Origin: CAIYZT01 sp947461435
Lineage (GTDB): Bacteria; Pseudomonadota; Alphaproteobacteria; Rhodobacterales; Rhodobacteraceae
DNA length: 64,000 nucleotides
Direction of reading: 5' to 3'
Assembly (NCBI GenBank): GCA_965284435.1
Contig: OZ260083.1
Span: 2,170,001-2,234,000 of the forward strand
Below are positions 24,262-33,019 of this stretch, piece after piece. Position numbers and translations under genes: made by a program. The notes beneath the pieces are model-generated. The model did not search any database. It had not been told where the DNA came from and saw only the letters and a program-made list of their open reading frames with translations. The stretch's first letter is position 1, and every line of letters begins with the position of its first letter.

Positions 24262-25035
24262 ATGCTTTTGGCCATTGATTGCGGCAATACCAATACCGTC
24301 TTTTCCATATGGGACGGCACACGTTTCTTGGCGACCTGGCGTATCGCGACAGATCACAAGCGAACTGCAGATGAGTATTTTGTCTGGCTGTCATCCTTGA
24401 TGATGTTGACCAAGACAGAGGCCCAGATCAGTGAAGCGATCATTTCCTCCACGGTGCCGCGCGTCGTGTTCAATCTTCGGGTCTTGTGCAACCGCTACTT
24501 TGACTGCCGGCCCCTGGTTGTCGGAAAACCTGACTGCCGTCTGCCCGTGATGCCGCGGGTCGATCAGGGCACAACCGTCGGTCCCGACCGCTTGGTCAAC
24601 ACAGTGGCTGGGTTTGACCGGCATGGCGGCGACCTTGTGGTCGTTGATTTCGGCACGGCCACGACTTTCGACGTCGTCGATGCAGATGGCGCTTATGTGG
24701 GCGGTGTGATCGCGCCGGGGGTGAATCTGTCGCTTGAGGCGCTGCACATGGCCGCAGCGGCCTTGCCGCATATCGATATTGCCAAACCGATGCGGGCGAT
24801 TGGCACGAATACGATAGCTTGCATGCAGTCAGGCGTGTATTGGGGCTACATCGGGTTGATCGAAGGCATTGTGCGCGAAGTGCGCCGCGAACGAGATCGT
24901 CCCACAAAAGTTATCGCGACCGGGGGGCTTGCCTCGTTGTTTGCACAAGGAACCGACCTATTTCATTCTGTTGAGGACGATCTGACCATGCATGGCCTCG
25001 TCCTGATCAACCAATATAACAAGGATACTCCGTGA
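24262..25035 (+). CDS. coaX: Type III pantothenate kinase
   Basis: This is a 257-residue member of the acetate/sugar kinase-like ASKHA fold. LLAIDCGNTNTVFSIWDG is the phosphate-1 motif, GPDRLVN the pantothenate-binding motif and VVDFGTATTFDVVD the phosphate-2 motif. It phosphorylates pantothenate with ATP in the first step of CoA synthesis and is insensitive to CoA feedback in this family. AAGGAA precedes ATG 24262. Its stop overlaps the next start, so birA, coaX and the RNase J gene look co-transcribed. Confidence 0.95.
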   Translation: MLLAIDCGNTNTVFSIWDGTRFLATWRIATDHKRTADEYFVWLSSLMMLTKTEAQISEAIISSTVPRVVFNLRVLCNRYFDCRPLVVGKPDCRLPVMPRVDQGTTVGPDRLVNTVAGFDRHGGDLVVVDFGTATTFDVVDADGAYVGGVIAPGVNLSLEALHMAAAALPHIDIAKPMRAIGTNTIACMQSGVYWGYIGLIEGIVREVRRERDRPTKVIATGGLASLFAQGTDLFHSVEDDLTMHGLVLINQYNKDTP

Positions 25036-26711
25036 TGGCAGGCGAACGCCTCATCTATCTTCCTCTTGGTGGCGCCGGCGAGATCGGCATGAACGCCTAT
25101 ATCTACGGCTACGGCCGCCCCGGAAAAGAACGTCTGTTGCTGGTCGATTTGGGTGTGGCTTTCCCCGACATGGAATCATCCCCCGGCGTTGATGTGATCG
25201 TGCCAGACATCAGTTGGCTGGTGAAAAATGTTGATCGTCTGGAGGGTATCGTCATTACCCACGCGCACGAAGATCATATTGGCGCCTTGCCACACCTTTG
25301 GCCAATGCTCAAAAAACCGATTTATGCGCGCAAATTCACCGCAGCCATCGGGCGGCTGAAGTTTGAAGAAGCCGGGCTTCCAAAGGATGCCATCACCACC
25401 GTTGGCGCACGTCCGGCAAAGACGGAAATCGGGCCCTTTACGGTTCAATTCCTTCCCGTAAGCCATTCGATTCCTGAAAGCGCGATGATCATCATCGATA
25501 CGCCCGCGGGCCGAATTATCCATTCCGCAGACTTCAAGCGTGATGCAAGCCCCGTTGTCGGCGAGGCATGGGACGAGGCTTTGATGACAGAAGTGGCTGC
25601 AGAGGCCCCCGTAAAGGTCTTTGCCTGCGATTCCACCAACGTGTTTTCAGCCCATGAAGGGCGGTCCGAATCCACTTTGGCCGCGCCCCTGACAGAGTTG
25701 ATAAAGAACGCCTCGGGTATGGTTGTGGCAACAACCTTTGCATCCAATGTGGCGCGTCTGAAGACCCTGTCCGAAGCGGCGACTGCGGCAGATCGTACGG
25801 TTTGTCTTTTGGGACGCGCGATGAAGCGGATGGTGTCCGTCGCGCAAGAAACCGGCGTTTTGACGGATTTCCCCAGAACGGTTTCTCCCGAAGATGCCGC
25901 CAGCATTCCGCGCCGCAATCTGATGCTTTTGGTCACAGGCTCGCAAGGGGAACGCCGGGCAGCCTCGGCCGCGCTTAGCCGCGGAAAGTATTTGGGCATG
26001 GAACTTCGTGAGGCAGATACCTTTTTGTTCTCCTCCAAGACCATTCCCGGAAACGAACGCGGCGTGTTGAAGATCATGAATGCCTTGTCGGAAAAAGGCG
26101 TTGAAATCGTGGATGATCAGGGGGGCAAGTATCACGTCTCTGGCCATGCAAACCGCCCCGATCTGGAACATGCGCACCGCACTTTCCTGCCTGACATGGT
26201 GATCCCGATGCACGGAGAGCATCGCCACCTGCGCGAACACATGAAACTGGCCCATGAATCAGGCATCGCCTCTATCGTGGTCACAAACGGCTCTATGGCT
26301 GATATCACCAGTGACGTTCCTGTCATTGTCGAAAAGGTGGAGTCTGGCCGCGCCTTTCTGGATGGCTCGGTTCTTGTGGGGGCAATGGACGGCGTGGTGC
26401 GCGACCGCATCCGTTTGGCCCTGAACGGTCTGGTGATCGTGACCTTGATCCTCGACGAAGACGACGCGCCCTTGGGCGAGGCATGGGTTGAAACCCTTGG
26501 TCTTCCTGATGTCGGCAAAGGCAATCGCAGTTTGACCGATACCCTAGAGGCCGATTTGACAGAGTTTTTGGAAAGCGCCGGTCCAAAGGTTTTGTCCGAC
26601 GACCAGAAACTGGACGAAGCGATCAAACGCGTCGTTCGGCAAGTCTGTGTGGAAGAGATCGGCAAAAAACCCGAAGTCATCGCTGTCGTCAGCCGCTTGG
26701 CACTGGACTAG
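25035..26711 (+). CDS. rnj: Ribonuclease J
   Basis: This 558-residue protein has a metallo-beta-lactamase and beta-CASP architecture. The zinc motif THAHEDHIGALP (H76, H78, D80, H81) is followed by SHSIPESAMI and HSADFKRD, and SGHANRPDLEH lies near the end of the catalytic core, with a C-terminal dimer domain. RNase J acts as a 5' exonuclease and endonuclease in mRNA decay and rRNA processing; it is common in alphaproteobacteria alongside RNase E. GTG 25032 and ATG 25035 are adjacent candidate starts, and AAGGA at 25021 serves either. A strong hairpin follows the stop. Confidence 0.95.
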   Translation: MAGERLIYLPLGGAGEIGMNAYIYGYGRPGKERLLLVDLGVAFPDMESSPGVDVIVPDISWLVKNVDRLEGIVITHAHEDHIGALPHLWPMLKKPIYARKFTAAIGRLKFEEAGLPKDAITTVGARPAKTEIGPFTVQFLPVSHSIPESAMIIIDTPAGRIIHSADFKRDASPVVGEAWDEALMTEVAAEAPVKVFACDSTNVFSAHEGRSESTLAAPLTELIKNASGMVVATTFASNVARLKTLSEAATAADRTVCLLGRAMKRMVSVAQETGVLTDFPRTVSPEDAASIPRRNLMLLVTGSQGERRAASAALSRGKYLGMELREADTFLFSSKTIPGNERGVLKIMNALSEKGVEIVDDQGGKYHVSGHANRPDLEHAHRTFLPDMVIPMHGEHRHLREHMKLAHESGIASIVVTNGSMADITSDVPVIVEKVESGRAFLDGSVLVGAMDGVVRDRIRLALNGLVIVTLILDEDDAPLGEAWVETLGLPDVGKGNRSLTDTLEADLTEFLESAGPKVLSDDQKLDEAIKRVVRQVCVEEIGKKPEVIAVVSRLALD

Positions 26712-26720
26712 TCTGGCCCC

Positions 26721-26754
26721 GGTACGGCCCCCCGTCTTGCCCGGGGGCCGCACC
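26721..26754 (+). terminator. Strong GC hairpin after the RNase J gene, possible end of the nuo-rnj transcript
   Basis: CGGCCCCC at 26725-26732 pairs with GGGGGCCG at 26743-26750, and the outer GGT and ACC can extend the stem past a one-base mismatch. There is no clear T-run after it, so it is a weak candidate for intrinsic termination. It may instead stabilise the 3' end of the mRNA. Confidence 0.45.
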
Positions 26755-26818
26755 ACCGATATTTTGATTCGATGAACGGCAGACATCCTCTGCTTTTCCC
26801 AAAAGGACTTCGCCGCCG

Positions 26819-27874
26819 ATGGTGCCGCTTGATACTCTTGCCCAAATCACCCAGCGCTTTGAATTCGTCGAGGCGAAGCTGGCTTCGGGCGCGACATCGG
26901 CTGACATCGTCGCGCTGTCGCGCGAATATTCAGACCTGAAACCAATTGCGGCAGAAATTGCGTCCTATCGTCAGGCCCTTGACGACATCGCCACGGCCGA
27001 AGCCATGCTTGGCGATCCCGAGATGAAGCCCCTTGCCGAAGAAGAGCTTCCCCAGTTGCGGCTTGCCCTTGGCCAGATGGAGCATAGCCTGCGCCTTGCA
27101 CTTTTGCCCAAGGATGCGGCTGACGCCCGGCCGGCCATTCTTGAAATTCGTCCCGGTACGGGCGGCGACGAGGCTGGGCTTTTTGCCGCTGACCTGTTGC
27201 GCATGTATCAACGCTATGCGGAAAAGATGGGGTGGAAGTTTGAAATTCTGGAACAACAGTTTTCGGATCTTGGCGGCATAAAAGAGGTCAGCGCGCATGT
27301 TCAAGGCGCGGGTGTCTTTGCCAAAATGAAATACGAATCCGGCGTGCACCGCGTTCAGCGTGTTCCTGAAACCGAAGCGCAGGGCAGGGTGCACACCTCT
27401 GCAGCCACCGTCGCCGTGCTCCCAGAGGCCGAAGAGGTGGATATCGATATCCCGGCGTCTGATATCAGGATTGACACAATGCGCGCCTCGGGCGCCGGCG
27501 GCCAGCACGTGAACACCACGGATTCCGCGGTTCGCATCACGCACTTGCCAACGGGAATGATCGTCACCAGCGCTGAAAAATCGCAGCACCGGAACAAGGA
27601 AATCGCGATGCAAGTCCTTCGCGCGCGCCTGTTTGAGTTGGAGCGACAGCGTATTGCCGACGCCCGTGCGGCAGATCGCAAATCACAAATCGGCTCTGGC
27701 GATCGTTCGGAACGCATCAGAACCTATAATTTTCCCCAAGGTCGCATGACGGATCATCGTATCAACCTCACCCTCTATTCACTGGGCCAAATCATGGCCG
27801 GTGATTTGAATGCCATTGTTGATGCCCTTGTTGCCCATGATCAGGCCGAAAAACTAGCCGAGATGGAGGGATGA
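26819..27874 (+). CDS. prfA: Peptide chain release factor 1
   Basis: RF1 (351 residues) releases peptides at UAA and UAG. The GGQ motif that enters the peptidyl-transferase centre is at residues 227-229 (GAGGQHVN). The stop-codon recognition tripeptide region reads PET at 183-185 in RVPETEAQGR, where E. coli has PAT. Length and the RF-1 domain are normal. The stop overlaps the start of prmC, the enzyme that methylates the GGQ glutamine, so the two form a functional operon pair. Confidence 0.96.
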   Translation: MVPLDTLAQITQRFEFVEAKLASGATSADIVALSREYSDLKPIAAEIASYRQALDDIATAEAMLGDPEMKPLAEEELPQLRLALGQMEHSLRLALLPKDAADARPAILEIRPGTGGDEAGLFAADLLRMYQRYAEKMGWKFEILEQQFSDLGGIKEVSAHVQGAGVFAKMKYESGVHRVQRVPETEAQGRVHTSAATVAVLPEAEEVDIDIPASDIRIDTMRASGAGGQHVNTTDSAVRITHLPTGMIVTSAEKSQHRNKEIAMQVLRARLFELERQRIADARAADRKSQIGSGDRSERIRTYNFPQGRMTDHRINLTLYSLGQIMAGDLNAIVDALVAHDQAEKLAEMEG

Positions 27875-28737
27875 TGGATTCGCGCCCGCCACTCACAGGG
27901 GCAGATGCCTTGCGATCTGCCGTTCCGCGCCTGCGCGAGGCCGGGATAGAGGATGCGGCGCGTGATGCCAGAGCGTTGCTGGCCCATGCAATGGGCTTGG
28001 CACCGGATCGGTTGACATTGCACTTGCATGACGATCTTACACCGGCCGCCCAAACGCTCTTTGCCGATCACATCTTGGCCCGCTCTGCCCGTCAACCGGT
28101 GTCCCAGATCACCGGAGAGCGCATGTTCTGGGGGCTGACGTTCCATGTCACGCCAGATGTCCTTGACCCTCGGCCCGAAACCGAAATTCTTGTCAAGGCG
28201 GCGTTGGAGCGTCCTTTTGTGAAGATGCTCGATCTTGGCACGGGCTCCGGTGCGATTATTCTGTCGTGCCTCAAGTTCATGCCGATGGCCATGGGGCACG
28301 GCGTTGACATCTCGGCCGCTGCCTTGTCCGTCGCAAAGCTCAATGCCGAACGTCTGGGATTGGTTGAACGGTCGAAATTTGTAAAATCCGATTGGTTTTC
28401 GGCCGTATCTGGTCGGTACGATCTGATCGTGTCCAACCCGCCCTATATCGCGGCGGGCGAGCTTTCCGATCTTGCGCCTGAAGTGCGTTTGCACGAACCC
28501 CTTCTTGCCCTGAGCCCCGGCAACGACGGGCTGGAATCCTACCGGGTGATCACGCAAGGCGCATCGGCGCGGCTTTTGCCTGGCGGTCGGATCTACTTGG
28601 AAATCGGCCCAACGCAAGGACCCGCCGTTATGGGAATGCTGCGCGATCAAGGATTCGACGGGTTGCATATCCTGTCCGATATGGACGGGCGCGACCGCGT
28701 TGTCGCCGGGTCCGCGCCTTCTTTGCCAAACCCCTAG
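27871..28737 (+). CDS. prmC: Peptide chain release factor N5-glutamine methyltransferase
   Basis: PrmC (288 residues) methylates the glutamine of the GGQ motif in release factors with SAM. The N-terminal helical domain is followed by the Rossmann methyltransferase: DPRPETEILV, motif I DLGTGSGAI (121-129) and the catalytic NPPY at 189-192. ATG 27871 overlaps the prfA stop by 4 bp. It is the conserved partner of prfA, so the call is secure. A 188-bp gap follows. Confidence 0.95.
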   Translation: MMDSRPPLTGADALRSAVPRLREAGIEDAARDARALLAHAMGLAPDRLTLHLHDDLTPAAQTLFADHILARSARQPVSQITGERMFWGLTFHVTPDVLDPRPETEILVKAALERPFVKMLDLGTGSGAIILSCLKFMPMAMGHGVDISAAALSVAKLNAERLGLVERSKFVKSDWFSAVSGRYDLIVSNPPYIAAGELSDLAPEVRLHEPLLALSPGNDGLESYRVITQGASARLLPGGRIYLEIGPTQGPAVMGMLRDQGFDGLHILSDMDGRDRVVAGSAPSLPNP

Positions 28738-28925
28738 GGTTTGCGCGGAAAACACGACAAAGGTGGCAAAACTTCTTGCAAACTTAGGCTGGCCGTGCTT
28801 ATTCCAAGGACGTTGGGTTTTGGACCGATCAGGTTCTTCCCGCTGAAACTCCCTCCTCTGCGCTGCATATTGTTCCTTTGATCGGGTGACGTGCACAGAG
28901 CCGGATCTAAGTTCACAAGGACAAC

Positions 28926-29843
28926 ATGCGCTCTTCAAAGTCCCGCTCGCGTTCGAAGCAGAACCGCCCGCGCACACTCGGCAACATCATCAACCGCGTC
29001 TTTGACAGCTCGGGTCCCGAGGGCAAAGTGCGCGGCACGCCGCAGCAGATCATCGAAAAATATCAGCTTCTGGCGCGCGATGCCCAATTGTCGAATGACC
29101 GGGTTGCGGCAGAAAATTTCTTGCAACACGCCGAACATTATACGCGTCTGCTGGCCGAAGCGCAGCGCGAGATGCTGGCTGAACAAGAAGCGCGCCAGCA
29201 GTATCATCAGCAAAACCAGTCCGGCAACGGACATGGCAATGCAAACGGCAACGGCATTGTTAATGGAAACCGCGACCGCCCGGCCGGCGATCGCGAGTAT
29301 CGCAATGATCGTGACCAGCCGCGCGAGGATTACTCGGACGAGCAGCCCTATGTGTCGGCTACTGCCGCGTTTGAGGTGATGGGGGAAGAAGACGCAGGTC
29401 TTGTCGAGTTGCCAGAGTTCGCCCGCCCGCCGCGCCGTGAGTATTCTCAGGATCGCCCCAGAGACGACCGGCCAAGGGATGACCGCCCGCGCGAAGATCG
29501 CGCCAGAACAGACCGCCCCCGTGACGACAGGCCCCGTGACGATCGCCCCCGTGACGATCGCCCCCGCGATGAACGCCCCCGCGATGAACGCCCCCGTGAC
29601 GATCGTCCTCGCACTGACAACAACAGACCAAAGCAAAACCAGGACCGCCCGCGCGAAGATCGGCGGCCAGAGACGCGCCCAGAACCCAGATTTGTTGAGC
29701 AACCCGTTGTTGCAGCCCCTGCTGCGGTGGTTGCCGCCGATCCGGCCCCTGTCGTGGTGGAACAAGCTGCGCCAGTAAAGCCTGCGCCAAAACCACGCGT
29801 CCGCAAGGTCGTGGCAAAAGTCGAAACGCCGCAAGGCGAGTAG
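28926..29843 (+). CDS. DUF4167 domain-containing protein with DRPRD repeats
   Basis: This is a 305-residue protein. The basic N-terminus (residues 1-80) matches the DUF4167 pattern: NIINRVFDSSGPEGKVRGT, then QQIIEKYQLLARDAQLSNDR and AENFLQHAEHY. The remainder is disordered. It has an NGNGNAN-like Asn/Gly stretch, then about 56 residues of an Arg/Asp-rich pentapeptide repeat (DRPRD), then an Ala/Val/Pro tail ending in a basic segment. DUF4167 is common in alphaproteobacteria next to prfA-prmC; RNA binding is plausible from the charge but unproven. A terminator follows immediately. Confidence 0.88.
   Translation: MRSSKSRSRSKQNRPRTLGNIINRVFDSSGPEGKVRGTPQQIIEKYQLLARDAQLSNDRVAAENFLQHAEHYTRLLAEAQREMLAEQEARQQYHQQNQSGNGHGNANGNGIVNGNRDRPAGDREYRNDRDQPREDYSDEQPYVSATAAFEVMGEEDAGLVELPEFARPPRREYSQDRPRDDRPRDDRPREDRARTDRPRDDRPRDDRPRDDRPRDERPRDERPRDDRPRTDNNRPKQNQDRPREDRRPETRPEPRFVEQPVVAAPAAVVAADPAPVVVEQAAPVKPAPKPRVRKVVAKVETPQGE
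29451..29618. repeat. 15-bp coding tandem repeat (11 copies, DRPRD units)
   Basis: The coding DNA repeats a 15-bp unit close to GACGATCGCCCCCGT about 11 times, encoding DRPRD with E, A and T variants. Copies in the middle (about 29511-29605) are nearly identical, which suggests recent slippage expansion. The repeat keeps the frame and gives an alternating-charge disordered stretch. Confidence 0.85.
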
Positions 29844-29862
29844 AGGCTATTTTCATAACGGA

Positions 29863-29893
29863 AAAGCCGCGCAGGGTTCTGGGCGGCTTTTTT
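29863..29893 (+). terminator. Rho-independent terminator after the DUF4167 gene
   Basis: AAAGCCGC (29863-29870) pairs with GCGGCTTT (29883-29890) around a 12-base loop and is followed by a run of T to 29893. It starts 20 bp after the DUF4167 stop. The complement also has a short T-run, so it may stop the convergent rsmA operon as well. Confidence 0.85.
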
Positions 29894-29988
29894 GATTCAA
29901 AGGCTGTAAAGTCGCCACGGTGACCGGCAACACATCATCAGCCGAAACGCACATTTGCCTTAAGGCTTGCCCGTCTCGGCGCTATCCC

Positions 29989-30825
29989 TTACGCCAAAAG
30001 ACGCGCGAGCGCACAAAACTGCTCCAGTCCGATTTCTTCGGCACGGCAGGTCGGTTCAATGTCGGCCGCTCTCAATTTGTCTTCGATTCCGGGGCCCATC
30101 CCTTTCAGGGACGACCGCAGCATCTTGCGCCGCTGGTTAAAGGCCATCGCCGTCACTCTGGCCAAGACCGCGCCATCGGCGGCAAAGCGTGGCTGGGCAA
30201 GGCGCGTCAGATGAACAACGGCGGAATGTACCTTTGGGGCGGGCGTAAAAGCTTCGGGCGGCAAACTCATGACAATTTGTGCGTCACACCGCCATTGCGC
30301 CAGCAGCGCCAGCCGTCCGTAATGGTCCGTTCTGGGTTTCGCCACGATCCGTTCGGCGACCTCGCGCTGAAACATCAGCGTCAGGCTTTCCCAAAACGGC
30401 GGCCATTGGTCAGGCGTCAACCACCGCACCAGCAATTCCGTCCCCACGTTATACGGCAGGTTTGCGATAACGCGGATGGGGGCGGTCAGGTGGGCCGTAG
30501 GGTCTATCTGAAGCGCATCGCCCCCCAGAACCGTCAGTTTTCCGGGGTAAACCGCTGCTATCTCCGCCAGGGCTGGCAAGCACCGAGGATCTTTTTCGAT
30601 TGCCAGAACCCGTCTTGCCCCCTCGGCCAGAAGGCCCCGTGTCAGCCCCCCGGGACCGGGGCCAATCTCCAACACATCACAAGCCGTCAGATCCCCCGCT
30701 TGACGGGCGATCTTTGATGTCAGATTCAAATCCAGCAGAAAATTCTGTCCCAGCTGTTTTTTGGCCACCAAATCATGATTGCGGATCACATCGCGCAGGG
30801 GGGGCAACCCATCAATTGTCGCCAT
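29989..30825 (-). CDS. rsmA: 16S rRNA (adenine(1518)-N6/adenine(1519)-N6)-dimethyltransferase
   Basis: RsmA/KsgA (278 residues) dimethylates two adenines in the 3' hairpin of 16S rRNA late in 30S assembly. Motifs are KKQLGQNFLLD, motif I LEIGPGPGGLTRGLL and catalytic NLPYNVGTELL. ATG 30825 gives MATIDGLPPLRDV as in relatives; the frame extends further into pdxA but that part is not conserved. It overlaps the 3' end of pdxA by 14 bp, last gene of the lpt operon. Confidence 0.95.
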   Translation of the reverse strand: MATIDGLPPLRDVIRNHDLVAKKQLGQNFLLDLNLTSKIARQAGDLTACDVLEIGPGPGGLTRGLLAEGARRVLAIEKDPRCLPALAEIAAVYPGKLTVLGGDALQIDPTAHLTAPIRVIANLPYNVGTELLVRWLTPDQWPPFWESLTLMFQREVAERIVAKPRTDHYGRLALLAQWRCDAQIVMSLPPEAFTPAPKVHSAVVHLTRLAQPRFAADGAVLARVTAMAFNQRRKMLRSSLKGMGPGIEDKLRAADIEPTCRAEEIGLEQFCALARLLA

Positions 30826-31798
30826 GTCGGGCCCTTGCCATTTTATGCGCAAGGCGCAGGGCGGCCACCAAACTGTCTGGCCGGGCCAAAGACTTGCCCG
30901 CAATGTCAAAAGCGGTGCCATGGTCTGGCGAGGTGCGCACGAAAGGCAAACCAAGGGTCACGTTCACCCCGCCATCAAAATCCAAGGTCTTGATCGGAAT
31001 AAGAGCTTGGTCATGGTACATGCAGATCGCCACGTCATATCCCGCGCGCGCCCGGGCGTGAAACATCGTGTCAGCGGGAAGGGGCCCGCGAATTTCAAAT
31101 CCCTCAGACGCCAATCGTGCGACCACGGCGTTGATGAACGCGGTCTCTTCGCGCCCCATCGTGCCGCCCTCTCCCGCGTGGGGGTTCAAACCGGCCACGG
31201 CGATGCGTGGTCGTGTCAGGCCAAAATCCCGGCGCAATGCGGCCTCGGCGATGCGCACTGTCGTTTCAATCAACTCTGGGCTCAGATGGCTTGGGACCGT
31301 GGCCAAGGCAATATGGATCGTGACAGGCACCACACGCAGCGCTTCGCAGGCCAGCATCATCACCACATTTTGCACGCCCGCCAAATGCGCCAGATACTCG
31401 GTATGGCCCGGAAAGGCAAAACCGGCCCCATCCTTCAGCGCCTTCTTGTGGATGGGCGCCGTACAAAGCCCGCTTGCCGCCCCAGAGGTAACAAGGCCGA
31501 CGGCGCGGGCAATGACATCAATGACCGACTGCGCATTTGACGGGTCCGGCCTGCCGATGATCTGTGTGTTTGGAAAGTCATGCCGCAACACGGGCAGCAG
31601 GCTGGCTGAAACCTCATGTGCCTGAGACGGGTGGTCGATGATTGCAATTCTTGCACTTTCTGGCAGATGGCGGGGGTCGCCGATCCAGAAAAACGGAACA
31701 TCAGATCCCAGAACGGCGCGCGCCAAGGGTGCCAGTTCTGGGCCAATGCCCGCAGGCTCTCCGCAGGTCAGGGCAAGCGGTGCGCAAGGCAATCTCAT
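30812..31798 (-). CDS. pdxA: 4-hydroxythreonine-4-phosphate dehydrogenase
   Basis: PdxA (328 residues) oxidises 4-phosphohydroxy-L-threonine in the DXP-dependent pyridoxal-5'-phosphate pathway. Motifs: GEPAGIGPELA at the N-terminus, TAPIHKKAL, FPGHTEYLAHL, NPHAGEGG and MYHDQALIPIKTLDF, with the three metal-binding histidines present. It overlaps surA-like by 4 bp and rsmA by 14 bp; pdxA next to rsmA and surA is a conserved arrangement in many proteobacteria. Confidence 0.95.
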   Translation of the reverse strand: MRLPCAPLALTCGEPAGIGPELAPLARAVLGSDVPFFWIGDPRHLPESARIAIIDHPSQAHEVSASLLPVLRHDFPNTQIIGRPDPSNAQSVIDVIARAVGLVTSGAASGLCTAPIHKKALKDGAGFAFPGHTEYLAHLAGVQNVVMMLACEALRVVPVTIHIALATVPSHLSPELIETTVRIAEAALRRDFGLTRPRIAVAGLNPHAGEGGTMGREETAFINAVVARLASEGFEIRGPLPADTMFHARARAGYDVAICMYHDQALIPIKTLDFDGGVNVTLGLPFVRTSPDHGTAFDIAGKSLARPDSLVAALRLAHKMARARHGDN

Positions 31799-33006
31799 GG
31801 CTCGACGATCAGGGCCTCGGCCCGCAATTGTTCAAGATAGGTTTGCGCCCGCAGCCCCATTTTTTGATTAAGCAATTGGGTGCGAACATCGTCACGCGAT
31901 GGCGCGAAATCAGACATCGGTTGCCGTGAGCACACCATCAGCACAAGGGTTTGCCCCGCCGCGTTTGGAACCGTCGCGATTTCCCCCCGGTCCAACCCGC
32001 GTAAAACAGCCGCATATTCGCTTGGAACCGATCCTTCGGGCAGGGTTTCGCGCAGCGCCGTCTCTTCCGGCAGATCGCGGCCCAAGGGCAGCAGATCTTC
32101 GCAGCGATCTGCCTTGGCCACGATGGCGGCTGTATCGGTCCCCGCTGGAAGCAGAAGATGAACAAAATCCAAAGCCACACCTACGGCCGCATCCCCTTTG
32201 GACGTCGATCTGTCACGCAGGTAGAATAGGGCGACGGAATCTTCGGTATCTATGACGTCGGTCATTTGTCCAGGTTCAAGCGCTGCCAGTTGTGCCGCGA
32301 TGTTGGGTGGCAGATCTGCAAGGGTCAACCAATCCAATTGCCCACCTGTGGTCGCCGTGGCGGCCGAAGAGTGAAGACGCGCCGCAGCAGCAAAGCCGGG
32401 CGCCGAAACCACATCGCCCTTGATCCGTTCGGCCAATTGACGTGCGTCGCTTACCCCACCTTTTTTGATGATGATTTCCGACAGCAAAAGCTTCAGTTCC
32501 CCACCAGCAGCAATGCCCCCTTCAATCGCGCGGTCGATCTGTCCCTCAGAAACTTTTGTCCTCGACAAAAACTTGGCCTTGATGGTTTCGCGCCACAAGA
32601 CGCCGGCTTGAACAAAGTCACGGAATGTTTCCGGCGCAACCCCGCGCGGTGCCAAGGCCTTGAGAAACTCATCGGCGGTCAAATTGGCCCGAGATGCAAA
32701 ACTTTCCATACCGGCGGTGACATCTTCGGGTGAAACCACGACGCCCAGTTGCTCCGCCGCGCCTTGGCGCAGACGGTCATCGATCAGCGAATTGCGCGCT
32801 TCTTTGGTTGAATCGGCATTTGGTTGAAGCAACGAGAAGAAAATGATCCGCTGCTTCAATTCATAATTCGTAACGACGCGGCCATTCACGATGATCGCCG
32901 CCGAAAAAGGGCTTTCTTGCGCCCAAATAGACTGCGAACCAAAGGCCCCCACGAAGATGACCAGCACGGTGATCAGTCGCCAAAATCTTGAAACCAAAAT
33001 TTTCAT
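31795..33006 (-). CDS. surA: SurA-like periplasmic peptidyl-prolyl isomerase/chaperone
   Basis: This 403-residue protein has an N-terminal signal (hydrophobic segment at 10-27, cleavage near IWAQ at about residue 29). A SurA N-terminal chaperone domain follows (IIVNGRVVTNYELKQR, then SLIDDRLRQGAAEQLGV), then a PpiC-type rotamase domain starting near LLLSEIIIKKGG. SurA escorts outer-membrane proteins such as LptD. ATG 33006 is used because it starts right at the signal; 24 extra upstream residues would overlap lptD. Between lptD (13 bp) and pdxA (4-bp overlap). The family name is SurA-like; strict orthology was not tested. Confidence 0.88.
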   Translation of the reverse strand: MKILVSRFWRLITVLVIFVGAFGSQSIWAQESPFSAAIIVNGRVVTNYELKQRIIFFSLLQPNADSTKEARNSLIDDRLRQGAAEQLGVVVSPEDVTAGMESFASRANLTADEFLKALAPRGVAPETFRDFVQAGVLWRETIKAKFLSRTKVSEGQIDRAIEGGIAAGGELKLLLSEIIIKKGGVSDARQLAERIKGDVVSAPGFAAAARLHSSAATATTGGQLDWLTLADLPPNIAAQLAALEPGQMTDVIDTEDSVALFYLRDRSTSKGDAAVGVALDFVHLLLPAGTDTAAIVAKADRCEDLLPLGRDLPEETALRETLPEGSVPSEYAAVLRGLDRGEIATVPNAAGQTLVLMVCSRQPMSDFAPSRDDVRTQLLNQKMGLRAQTYLEQLRAEALIVEP

Positions 33007-33019
33007 TCCTTGATCCTGC

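Noticed and set aside
29451..29618. Tandem repeat as a CRISPR array
   Set aside because: Units are 15 bp, contiguous without spacers, and keep the reading frame of a protein.
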